From Bolinopsis microptera (lineage: Eukaryota; Ctenophora; Tentaculata; Lobata; Bolinopsidae): a DNA stretch of 64,000 bases. The notes beneath the pieces are model-generated. The model did no database searches. It had not been told where the DNA came from and was given only the letters and a program-made list of their open reading frames with translations. This document shows positions 10,742 through 22,933 of the stretch, one piece after another. How positions within the stretch are numbered: the stretch's first letter is position 1; every line of letters begins with the position of its first letter. The stretch spans positions 930,001-994,000 of the forward strand of contig NC_087074.1 in NCBI RefSeq assembly GCF_026151205.1, given 5' to 3'. The position numbers and the translations under genes were made by a program.

Positions 10742-11734
10742 TATAGAAAAAGGGCTCTACTAGCTGTAGCTAGGAGCATCTGTCAGCATTCGGTTGATTT
10801 CTTAGATGTCGTGCTAGACCTAACAGACAAGTCATACAGACCTTATAGGAAACCAAATGACACACCATTGTACATTAACGCAGAATCCAATCATCCTCCC
10901 ATCATATTGAAGAACTTACCCTCGATGATAGAATCACGATTGATAAGCATATCCAGCAACAGGACATGCCTAAATGAAGCCAAAAGCGATTATGAGAAGG
11001 CACTTAGAGATAGCGGATATAGTCACACCATCGATTATAAAACACCACCGCCTAAAAAGAGAAAGAGATCGCAGAAGAGGAACATCCTATGGTACAATCC
11101 CCCATTCAGTGCGAACGTTTCAACCAACATCGGAAGAAAGTTCTTCGCTCTCATCGATAAGCATTTCCCGAAAAACCTACCGTTACATAAAATCATCAAT
11201 AGGAATACCGTGAAAATAAGCTATTGCTGCATGCCCAGTTTGGGAAGGATACTCAAAGGACACCACAAATCAGTCCTAGAGAAACAATCTGAAAAGAAAA
11301 AAGCTCCAGAAAAAGAGTGTAATTGCAGAGACGCCTCGAAGTGCCCCCTCAAAGGACAATGTCTGGCCAAATGCATAGTATACCAAGCAACCGTTAAAAC
11401 GGCATCTAACAAGGAAACGGCCTATATTGGATTGACTGAAAACAGTTTTAAGACACGGTGGTACAATCATCGACAAAGTTTCAAGAATTCTAAGCACAGA
11501 CTGAGTACCGAGTTATCAAAATTGATATGGGACCTCAAGGAGAAGATGATTGAATATAGCATAGACTGGAAGATTATTACTAAATCGAAGAAATATAAGG
11601 CTGGAGCGGGGCATTGTGGCCTCTGCTTAGACGAGAAACTATACATACTTAAAAACCCAGGCACTATTAATAAAAGATCAGAAATTATTTCTAAATGTAG
11701 GCACTCTAGGAAATTCTTAGTTAGACATATTTAG
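10742..11734 (+). pseudogene. 5'-truncated Penelope-like element, RT end plus GIY-YIG
   Basis: An open frame without its own ATG (it can be read from about 10742) starts at the last reverse-transcriptase motif, VDFLDVVLDL, followed by SYRPYRKPNDTPLYI. A linker contains ILWYNPPFS and a Cys-rich CNCR...CPLKGQC segment. Then comes a GIY-YIG-type nuclease core: CIVYQATV...AYIGLTENSFKTRWYNH, in which the conserved Arg and the second YIG are visible. The C-terminus holds a CGLCLDEK segment. This layout (RT, Cys linker, GIY-YIG) is that of Penelope-like retroelements. The fingers and catalytic palm are missing, so the copy is dead on arrival. The frame is otherwise unbroken. Confidence 0.75.
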
Positions 11735-12421
11735 TTAGTATTTATTAGTTATTAGGATTTGTAGTTATTTATATAGGTTTAGTAGTACTGAGTAATTGTT
11801 AATTGTTAATTATAAAATTTGATAAAGGAGCACTGTGTTGTATAATGTTTGCCATTTTTATGTTAATTATGTCACTGAAGATTGCTTTTCAAACATGAAA
11901 CTTATAGTTTGACAATTGCATAGTTTGCTTTGTACCGTTATTAATACTAATAGTATGTACTTTAAAACATGTCTTAAAAATGATGTGACTTCAAGATAAA
12001 AATTTTTACAGACCAGTATCAAGTCTCCAAGTCTTATAGGGGGTTTTCTCAACAATTCGTTCGTGATAAAAACATCAATATAATCTATATAACATCTATA
12101 TAATCTAGAGTAAATCCTTTACTCAACGATCACCACAGTATAAAAGTGTTTTTAGGAAAATAAGATTATCTAAAGCAAACCATGTCAGTATGGAATAATA
12201 ATATGTACTATAATAAGGTACTACTTGAGAAAGAAGGCTAATTATGACACTTGTGATATCTTCTTGTGACATTATGAGACAGCTTAAATTGTACTATTGA
12301 ACTTAAACATAAGTTTAACCATAAAATTAAAAGTTGAGTCATGACATGGACATGACTTTATTACACAAAATGGGAACTAAAGATGAGCGCAGTGGCGTAA
12401 TTTCGCCTGTTGCCATTTGCT
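11735..12421. other. Intergenic, no gene seen
   Basis: AT-rich flank of the Penelope-like fragment, which probably includes its 3' tail. No exon is supportable on either strand. Confidence 0.5.
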
Positions 12422-12461
12422 TTCGGGAATCCCTGGACCTTTTTTGCTCGGGATTCCCGAA
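12422..12461 (-). promoter_or_regulatory. Perfect 12-bp stem-loop in the predicted 3'UTR
   Basis: TTCGGGAATCCC at 12422-12433 is the exact inverse of GGGATTCCCGAA at 12450-12461, with a 16-base loop. It begins 16 bases after the stop codon of the small membrane gene on the minus strand, so it would form a hairpin in that gene's 3'UTR. Its role is unknown. It could also be a small foldback repeat. Confidence 0.55.
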
Positions 12462-12476
12462 TCAGGATTGACTTCA

Positions 12477-13232
12477 CTAGTAGCTAGCATGATTTTGCAT
12501 GACATATAGCTGTTCTGTTGGTTGGTAGGGTTTCGCGAAACAACCACATCTGCAGCACCTGAACAACAACATGGTAGTGGGTTAGGAGTTTTAATTAAAA
12601 TAAATGTTAGCCTATATTAGCCTGTTAGATACATATATATTCAAATATTTATTCACCAGGTCATGTTACGAATTCGAGCGTGCTAAATCACTCTACAGTC
12701 GATCTTCAAGATTGTTCTAAAAGGGCCCCCGACAGTTGAAACCAGCTCGTATCGATGTATTTTCGGACGCTGATTCAGAATCACCCCCCATGACATAGGG
12801 TTAAAATGCTCCCCTGCCGAGATATTGGCGAAAAACTGTCTTAATCACGTGATACGACTATATATATAACTCTTACCAACAACCGGATAATATGCCCAGG
12901 ATTGTTGTCATGACAGCCACTGCTGCTACCAGCACAGTTAGAGCTCCTGCATGAAACACGGCGAACGAAAGTACCTGAAAAATAGGTCTCAATTTATTTA
13001 ACCATTGCATTAACACGTTGAACATGCTTATTATAGATCTAGAAGTGGCAAGCTGGAAACAAGGATCAACTCATTTAATTGTCAACTCATTTAATTGTTT
13101 AAATCGTATTACTATTACCTCAATTTCTGCCATACTGAAAACGCCAAAAAATGTAAGTTCCAAATCATCAGAACACTCCACTATCAGTGCCAGTGAGAGA
13201 AGAAGTGCCACTGACACAGCACTCTTAAACAT
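12477..13232 (-). CDS. Small Cys-cluster membrane protein, three exons, 97 aa
   Basis: Gene model built here from splice sites. Exon 1 is 13119-13232 (38 codons, ends GAG|gtaata). Exon 2 is 12877-12974 (acceptor tttcag, donor gtaaga). Exon 3 is 12477-12558 (T-rich acceptor ttgttcag, ends TAG). Phases 0 and 2 match across both joins. The 97-residue product starts with a hydrophobic signal segment (1-20), then a short acidic stretch. A membrane helix covers roughly 43-68 (AGALTVLVAAVAVMTTILGIL). It is followed at once by GCWCCRCGCF, a likely palmitoylated Cys cluster, and a 22-residue Tyr-containing tail. It resembles in plan, but not obviously in sequence, Shisa/CYYR-type adaptors. Function is unknown. 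Intron 2 carries a MITE arm. Confidence 0.6.
12671..12866 (+). repeat. MITE arm, inverted relative to the copy at 15.2-15.4 kb
   Basis: It reads GCGTGCTAAATCACTCTACAG at its left end and matches, in inverse, 15199-15393 with about 90% or better identity by eye. It ends near TCACGTGATACG. Only one half of the element is present. It lies in intron 2 of the small membrane gene. Confidence 0.8.
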
Positions 13233-13411
13233 CCTTACTGTAGGGCAATGTGGTTTAGAGATAAGCTTACAGAGATACTGACATAGCACTCTTAAACATC
13301 CTTACTGTAGGGAAATGTGGTTTAGAGATAAGCTTACAGAGATACTGACATAGCACTCTTAAACATCCTTACTGTAGGGAAATGTGGTTTAGAGATAAGC
13401 TTACAGAGCTA
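13215..13411. repeat. 66-bp tandem triplication over a start codon
   Basis: Three units of 66 bp begin near 13215, 13281 and 13347. Each contains, on the minus strand, a TTTCCCTACAG acceptor-like site (one unit has TTGCCCTACAG), a TAAGGATGTTTAAGAGTGC start region and a CTGTAAGCT donor-like site. The lowest unit contains the real ATG of the 97-residue membrane protein. The two upstream copies give short frames of about ten codons that stop at TAA. Confidence 0.85.
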
Positions 13412-14085
13412 CTGATACACTGTGCATGAGGAGGGGCCGGGTTGTTCAATTTGCAGGATCAACTTTTACTTTAAGTGCTGGTGCTTAAAGAATACTGGGA
13501 TCGATCAGCTGAAGTTGTGGCCTGTTCAATAAAATATGAAGTACGATTTACTGCCTGGCATTCAATGAAACGGAAGTTGAAAATTAATTGCGTTATTATA
13601 AGTACATTTCATGAAAAAATTAGTAAAAGATGTACCGTGGCTGACTTGAATAAAAACAATTCGTGACGCTGTGGTACGATATTTATATGTATTTGTGTAA
13701 AATATGTTAAAAAATCCACGGAAATTTCAAACATTTTTGTAAAAATCAACTGCGCTCAAGTTTTTGCTACACGTTGTATTACTATTACTAATAGTATACT
13801 TTTCTCGTGCACACGAAAAGGGGTTGCACATGCAACGCGTGTCAATCAAATTTGCTTAAGTTTTTTGCTAAATTTGGTAACATGACATTGGAGGTGTATA
13901 AAAGGTTTGGACGGATTTCCTGAAACTTTTGCGCACTTAATATAAAGTATAATTAATGTTCACTTAAAAACACTGTTCAATATGATTTGACAGTCACTTC
14001 ATAGCAATAAATTAATATGATTTGACTGCATAAATACAGTTACTCCATAGCAAGTCCTTCATCCTAGTCGAAGCTGTCCAAATGA
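13412..14085. other. Intergenic between the two small membrane genes
   Basis: It covers the putative promoter and 5'UTR of the lower gene and the 3'UTR of the upper gene, both on the minus strand. I see no exon or clear element. Confidence 0.5.
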
Positions 14086-16947
14086 TCACTCCATGTTTTC
14101 AAGGATAGGAGCGTCCATCTTGGAGCTGATGTATTCTGGAGGGTCCTCTCTCGCATACTCACCAGGTCCATACACGATGGGGTTGGGGGGGTTGTACGTA
14201 CTGGTAGGGGCCGTCATGTTTGGGTAAACCATACCTGTAGCTGGTACCATACCTATCTGTTGCTGTTGGGGTAGGAGTGAAACCTGGTGTGATGAAAATT
14301 AGACATGATAATATTAATAGTATTATTACTGCCACAGGTTGTAGTGCGCGCGGCTGTATCGTGGCTCTCGCGAAAGTGGGGCGACAATCATGGGGGTCAC
14401 GACGTGATACAAAAAACGTTGTGATGGGAATTTTAATTTGTATTTTTTTAGTAATTAATTTATTGTCGTGAGGCTATGCCTATAGTGTATCATGCTTAAC
14501 AGTAACTAATATAAGAATAATATTGCACCCATTAGGACATAGGCGGACGCTAAATCTTTACCTTTTTAATGTGAATGGGGAAATATATCTAAAAAATACT
14601 TGGTGATATAAAGTAACCTGTGGGTTTGGGGGTGCGGCTGGGCGATACTTGAGATAGGAACAGCAGCAACATTTACAACACAAACCGCAAAAGAACACGA
14701 TAATGAGAACGAACTCCACTAGTGCCAATATTAACAATGCTATCGTTCCTCCGGCTCCTGTTTGTTAATAAGGATGAGGGGTTTGGCTGTCGATTATGTA
14801 ATCGACATTTTCATATTTGTAATAATGTAATAATAATAAATACGAAAATTTTTCAATTCAAATTCCACCTAATCTCTTTCTGATAATCTGATAGTGACAA
14901 AATTTTAAAACCGATCGCATATCCTGCTAAAGTAAGTAGTTTAGAAATCGCCAAAAATAAAATTTCGAGGACTAGTAGGTACGGAAATATATTTTCCGAT
15001 TTTCTGCTCATAATTGGATGATGATTAATCACTCTACACTCGACTGTCACGTGACTTTTTCAACTCGTTCTCTAGCTGGTCCTGAACGACTATTCGAAAC
15101 CCTAACCCTCTAATCTGATCCCAACCCTAACCCTAACCCAATCCTTAACAAAATCATATGCTGAAACCCTAACCCTAACGAGAAATTGGACTAACTTCCT
15201 TATACGGTCATATCACGTGATCGAGACAGTTTTTCGCCAATATCTCGTCAGGGGAGCATTTTAACCCTATGTCATAAGGGGTGATTCGGAATCAGCGTCC
15301 GAAAATACATCTATTGAAGTTGGTTTCAACTGTCGGGGGCCCTTTTAGAACAATCTCGAAGATCGACTGTAGAGTGATTTAGCACGCTCGCTCATAATTA
15401 TCAGGGTAGCTTATCAGGGTAGCTTATCAGGGTAGCTTATCAGGGTAGCTTATCAGGGTAGCTTATCAGGGTAGCTTATCAGGGTAGCTTATCAGGGTAG
15501 CTTATCAGGGTAGCTTATCAGGGTAGCTTATCAGGGTAGCTTATCAGGGTAGCTTATCAGGGTAGCTTATCAGGGTAGCTTATCAGGGTAGCTTATCAGG
15601 GTAGCTTATCAGGGTAGCTTATCAGGGTAGCTTATCAGGGTAGCTTATCAGGGTAGCTTATCAGGGTAGCTTATCAGGGTAGCTTATCAGGGTAGCTTAT
15701 CAGGGTAGATTATCAGGGTAGCTTATCAGGGTAGCTTATCAGGGTAGCTTATCAGGGTAGCTTATCAGGGTAGCTTATCAGGGTAGCTTATCAGGGTAGC
15801 TATTCAGGGTAGCTTATCAGGGTAGCTTATCAGGGTAGCTATTCAGGGTAGCTTATCAGGGTAGCTTATCAGGGTAGCTTATCAGGGTAGCTTATCAGGG
15901 TAGCTTATCAGGGTAGCTTATCAGGGTAGCTTATCAGGGTAGCTTATCAGGGTAGCTTATCAGGGTAGCTTATCAGGGTAGCTTATCAGGGTAGCTTATC
16001 AGGGTAGCTTATCAGGGTAGCTTATCAGGGTAGCTTATCAGGGTAGCTTATCAGGGTAGCTTATCAGGGTAGCTTATCAGGGTAGCTTATCAGGGTAGCT
16101 TATCAGGGTAGCTTATCAGGGTAGCTTATCAGGGTAGCTTATCAGGGTAGCTTATCAGGGTAGCTTATCGGGGTAGCTTATCAGGGTAGCTTATCAGGGT
16201 AGCTTATCAGGGTAGCTTATCAGGGTAGCTTATCAGGGTAGCTTATCAGGGTAGCTTATCAGGGTAGCTTATCGGGGTAGCTTATCAGGGTAGCTTATCA
16301 GGGTAGCTTATCAGGGTAGCTTATCAGGGTAGCTTATCAGGGTAGCTTATCAGGGTAGCTTATCAGGGTAGCTTATCAGGGTAGCTTATCAGGGTAGCTT
16401 ATCAGGGTAGCTTATCGGGGTAGCTTATCAGGGTAGCTTATCAGGGTAGCTTATCAGGGTAGCTTATCAGGGTAGCTTATCAGGGTAGCTTATCAGGGTA
16501 GCTTATCAGGGTAGCTTATCAGGGTAGCTTATCAGGGTAGCTTATCAGGGTAGCTTATCAGGGTAGCTTATCAGGGTAGCTTATCAGGGTAGCTTATCAG
16601 GGTAGAGAAACACGTATCTCTGAAGGCAGGCTCCCTGCCTCCGAGCTCGCATTGCAAAGGGGACTAGGAGAGTGGCTTGCTGTTGTGAAGGCCTCGATTC
16701 CAAGATCGTATATTGAGGATCAAAAAATCGATATAATATGCAAATGACCCCTAAGTTTTCGTGATAACTGATAATGCAACATACCTAGAAACTTCACAAG
16801 TGCTATTTCGTTGTCGGCAGCGAATCCCAAGTCGACAGCGGATTCCAAGTCGGATCCCAAGTCGTAGTAATTGTAAGCCTGTCCTGTACTGTACTGGGCG
16901 TAACAGAGTGGGAACAGTAGTAGTATCAGGGGTAGACTTCTAATCAT
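14086..16947 (-). CDS. Type I membrane protein with Cys cluster and PPEY tail, three exons, 166 aa
   Basis: Gene model built here. Exon 1 is 16785-16947 (54 codons plus 1 base, donor gtatgt). Exon 2 is 14618-14757 (acceptor aaacag). Exon 3 is 14086-14283 (acceptor accag, ends TGA). Phases 1 and 0 match at both joins, giving 166 residues. Residues 1-18 are a signal peptide (MIRSLPLILLLFPLCYAQ). Residues 19-54 form a short Tyr/Asp-rich ectodomain with no Cys. A helix at about 58-79 (ALLILALVEFVLIIVFF) is followed by CGLCCKCCCC. The cytoplasmic tail is Pro/Gln/Tyr-rich and includes EDPPEY, a PPxY WW-domain ligand. The plan recalls Shisa, CYYR1 and VOPP1/WBP1-type adaptors that bind HECT ligases, but the ectodomain lacks their Cys pattern. 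Function is inferred at most. Intron 1 holds a MITE and a 1.2-kb minisatellite. Confidence 0.7.
15029..15393. mobile_element. MITE with TAATCACTCTACA ends and TTAGGG-like core
   Basis: Left end ATTAATCACTCTACACTCGA near 15030 and right end TCGACTGTAGAGTGATTTAGC near 15373-15393 form terminal inverted repeats. The interior holds several CCCTAA words at 15103-15178 and two TCACGTGA-type motifs. Partial copies lie at 12671-12866 (inverted) and about 20570-20985 (same strand as the 12.7-kb copy). No coding capacity. Confidence 0.75.
15399..16605. repeat. 13-bp minisatellite, about 93 units
   Basis: An array of the unit CTTATCAGGGTAG, very homogeneous. Rare variants include GTAGATTATC near 15708, two CTATTCAGGG units near 15800-15845, and CGGGG units near 16168, 16272 and 16415. 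It lies inside intron 1 of the 166-residue membrane protein gene. Confidence 0.95.
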
Positions 16948-17170
16948 GTTGCTAAAAGTGTGGAGAATTTCACGATAGGTGACCGGACTACTATAAATGG
17001 TAAGTTTTCTTCGTATTCCAAAATGAAAATCAAAGCAGAAAATCATCAATCTGAGGATAAAAGGCTTCATTTAGTCAATAATTCAAGAAAACAACAAATT
17101 TACCATTACGACGGACATTATACATCCTCGAAGGCATTCATGATCAGTATTTAATTTAACCACCTTATCC
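16948..17170. other. Upstream flank of the 166-aa membrane gene
   Basis: Putative promoter and 5'UTR on the minus strand. No distinct motif that I can support. The right end is repeat sequence shared with 18823-18862. Confidence 0.4.
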
Positions 17171-17213
17171 GGACTTTATTTGAACGGAAATTAATGTCCG
17201 TTCAAATAAAGTC
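17124..17213. repeat. MITE-end palindrome, copy 1
   Basis: Near-perfect palindrome GGACTTTATTTGAACGGA, short AATTAA centre, then its inverse, at 17171-17213, preceded by a 40-base flank shared with the copy at 18823-18917. It runs directly into a TCACGTGATAATTTTTGGGCG repeat end that also occurs at 21159. Confidence 0.8.
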
Positions 17214-18822
17214 ACGTGATAATTTTTGGGCGAGCGAATTAGTAAGAGTTAAAACACATAATAAGCCAGCGAGGGGGTATAGAAATTCTGACGGGTGTAT
17301 GCAGGGAAAATTAGTATGCGACTGATATAAACAGTTGGTCAGTTGGTCAACAGAGTTAGGTTCGCCGAAGTACTAATATTAAGGAAGTTAGCGAAGTTTT
17401 ATTGTTAATAAAATTTATTTGAACCAACAATTTTCCCCAAAATTCACGTTACATTTCTGCAAGGCTCAGACCCCCCCCCCCCCCGGCCCCCCGTTCAGCA
17501 TTTCCAAACCAGCCCTTCCCCTCGGCTGCTAACATCATATTATGTGAACGCTCCCATACCCACAACTCAATTGTTCAATATTCCAGCTCGAACTTTTGAA
17601 GCTATCAGTATAACTATAAGTGTAGACTGTCCCTCATCACGTCGAGACCAATGGAATGGATATAATTAGTTGGTGCACAATAATATTATAATGGACTATT
17701 TACTATGACTATGTGGTACTGGTATTAGGACATGATGTGATGGGGGAAAGCACCGACTGACTCCAAAAAACAAAGAAGTAAAACTTAATAAGAGTTTACG
17801 GGTACAAAACCAACATAGATACAACTTTGAAGGAGAGCCAAGTTTGAGCTACAATATGAAACAATTGCACTGCCACACTTGAAATTTGTATCTGATGAGT
17901 GCGGTAGTAAACTGACCACAGCTATATACCTAATAAACCATATCATTTCCAATTTATTACTAAACTTTGAACTTATTTTCGATTTTTCAGGTTTGGAGTA
18001 CGCCTTGAGTTGATCAGTACGATTAGTAAGTTTTTCGTATAAAAATGCTGACGGGTGTAGGCAGGAAAAATTAGTATGCGACTGATTTAAACAGTTGGTC
18101 AACAGAGTTTAGTTCACCGAGGTACTAATATTATGGAAATTAGAAAAGTTTTATTGTTAATAAAATTGCAAAGAGGGAGAATCTGCAATTATTTTGAACA
18201 ATTTGCTTAAAGTTAAAGGAAGGAATTCTAGCAATGAGGAATGTAAATTTGGACTACACCTTGTCTTTAGCAGTAAGACAATTTGGATAATGCAATGGCG
18301 GATTGACCAAATAAGCCTAAAAATGTTGGCCCCTAATTTCCGCCCCTTGCCAAGATTTTATGGGGGAGGGGGGGCGGTCGCCCCCCGTGCCCCCCCCCCC
18401 CCCCCCCTTCCTACTCCCCTGAATCGCAATGATTTTCTGAAAGATATCTAGATACTGTGATATATTAATAGCTTTCAGAGGTAATTTAACGGGTGATACT
18501 TGGGTGGTCTGAAAATCCACAGCAGCCAAGCAAAACGTTCAAACAATCATCACAACTGTAGATAATAGGGACGGACCGATTCTTGGTCCATCCCATCCTA
18601 GCGGCCAATAGCAATCGATTAGTTATTTCACGAGACTCAGATATGTCCAATCAATTAATAGTGTAATCGCATTATACGCAGTTACATTAGCCTATATAAC
18701 TGAACACTACTAGTAATTTATCCATAACGTTCAGAACGTGAGATGAGTTTTAGTGAACGCATGTACAAAAAATATTTAGTGAACATTTCGTACGTGCATT
18801 ACTACTAAGAATTTTAAATACA
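17214..18822. other. Intergenic, with a direct repeat and G/C-runs
   Basis: A segment at 17286-17420 recurs at 18044-18165 (gctgacgggtgta..., then a TTTTATTGTTAATAAAATT end) with small indels. A C-run lies at 17471-17484, and a G-run plus C-run at 18361-18406 inside what looks like a short transposon-derived segment. No gene is seen. Confidence 0.6.
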
Positions 18823-18917
18823 CCCTCGAAGACATTCATGATCAGTATTTAATTTAACTATTTTATCCGGACTTTATTTGAACGGAAATTAATGTCCGTT
18901 CAAATAAAGTCCGATAA
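18823..18917. repeat. MITE-end palindrome, copy 2
   Basis: TTATCCGGACTTTATTTGAACGG and its inverse, ending CCGATAA, flank a six-base centre at 18863-18917. The terminal word matches the ends of the MITE at 9891-10664, so it may be a solo or collapsed form of that family. Confidence 0.8.
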
Positions 18918-19714
18918 TTATAAGGTACTGAAAAATTTAATAGGCAAAATAATATATGTACCAAACTATATAATAAGGTTATATTTCTAAGATGAAAAGC
19001 TCATAATTGTCCCCGTCTGATAAACGGACGAACTATCATTTTTAGTATTAACTATTAAGTAGATCATTCACATCTCCGTGCGTAACAAAATAAAACTGGA
19101 AATTATACCATCTAACTAATAGTAGTAATGTCTAATAGTAATAAATAGTAATAAATAGTAATAAATAGTAATAAATAGTAATAAATAGTAATAAATAGTA
19201 TTACCCCTGTAGTGTATTACTAATGTCTAATAGTATTACCCTACAGGGGTAAATCCTGTGTAATCCTGCAGGAGATTTATATCTTGGTACTTGCTATTTC
19301 AGTATTTGGATGGAGCAGCTGCATGAGCCATATCGTGTAAACTATGAAAACAAAACCAATATAGTTATACTGCTAAGCGGCATGTAAACAAACAGAAGGA
19401 ACCTCATTGCGGCGTGAATTAGTCACGAGACTGTCATCGTTACATTGAATAACGGAGGTTATAAGGGCCGGGGGGGGGGGTCTTCATGATCTTTTCCTGA
19501 AATTGATTTTAGAGTTCAAGGGAGTTCAAAAGCCAGAATGTCAACTCAGCAAAAATGTTGTTAAAGCTCTTTTTCAAAGTCTAGAATAAAACTAAGTTCT
19601 GAGGAAACGAACACAAATTAAGTTACTTTACTTCAACAAAACTCAGTTAGGCACGTCACTCCTCTGTTGCGATCAGGACTAATAATAAACAGGACTAATA
19701 AGATCACTAAATTC
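18918..19714. other. Intergenic, includes a 10-bp microsatellite
   Basis: About six units of AGTAATAAAT lie at 19136-19198. The rest is AT-rich with no supportable exon, and a G-run lies at 19470-19480. Confidence 0.7.
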
Positions 19715-20195
19715 CAGGCACGTAGCCAGGGGGGGGGGGGGGGGGCGCTAGGGGGGCTGTTATGACAGATATGAAATATCTGTCATAACATCCAAGCGAA
19801 CATTCTAGAAGACATCTATAAATAGTCAATAGTGCCCCCTAGACCGTAGGAAATGTCAAAATCTTAAGACGATGAGGCCTGAGTAAATCGTAAATTCTGA
19901 TTGAAGAATGCAGATTACATTTGCTGTTGTGAAGTTACCAAATTTACGTGAGTACTTGATTCTTTTCAATCCCAGTTTATTGCCGTCCTACAAATTTCTT
20001 TAATGCCAAATGTCGTCTAAAACACCCTATTTCGCAAAAAGTTTCCGGGGGGCTGCGCCTCAAAGCCCACGCCAAGGGGCTCCGCCCCTGGACCCCGGAG
20101 GGGGCTGCGCCCCCAGCCACAGCTTGCTCGCTTCGCTCACCGACAGCCCCCCCCCCCCCCCCAAGAAAAATCCTGGCTACGTGCCTGCTAAATTC
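19707..20195. mobile_element. hAT-type MITE with 8-bp target-site duplication
   Basis: The element at 19715-20187 has perfect 16-bp terminal inverted repeats, CAGGCACGTAGCCAGG and its inverse. It is flanked on both sides by the exact 8-bp word CTAAATTC (19707-19714 and 20188-20195). An 8-bp duplication and ends starting CAGG are typical of the hAT superfamily. The element is 473 bp, has no transposase, and carries G/C-runs just inside each end and a GC-rich segment at 20044-20160. Confidence 0.9.

Positions 20196-22933
<2,738 letters not shown>

Noticed and set aside
15103..15178. Telomere or chromosome end
   Set aside because: CCCTAA words are few, imperfect and inside a MITE with normal sequence on both sides.
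15399..16605. CRISPR-like array
   Set aside because: The 13-bp units are directly joined with no unique spacers, and the DNA is eukaryotic.
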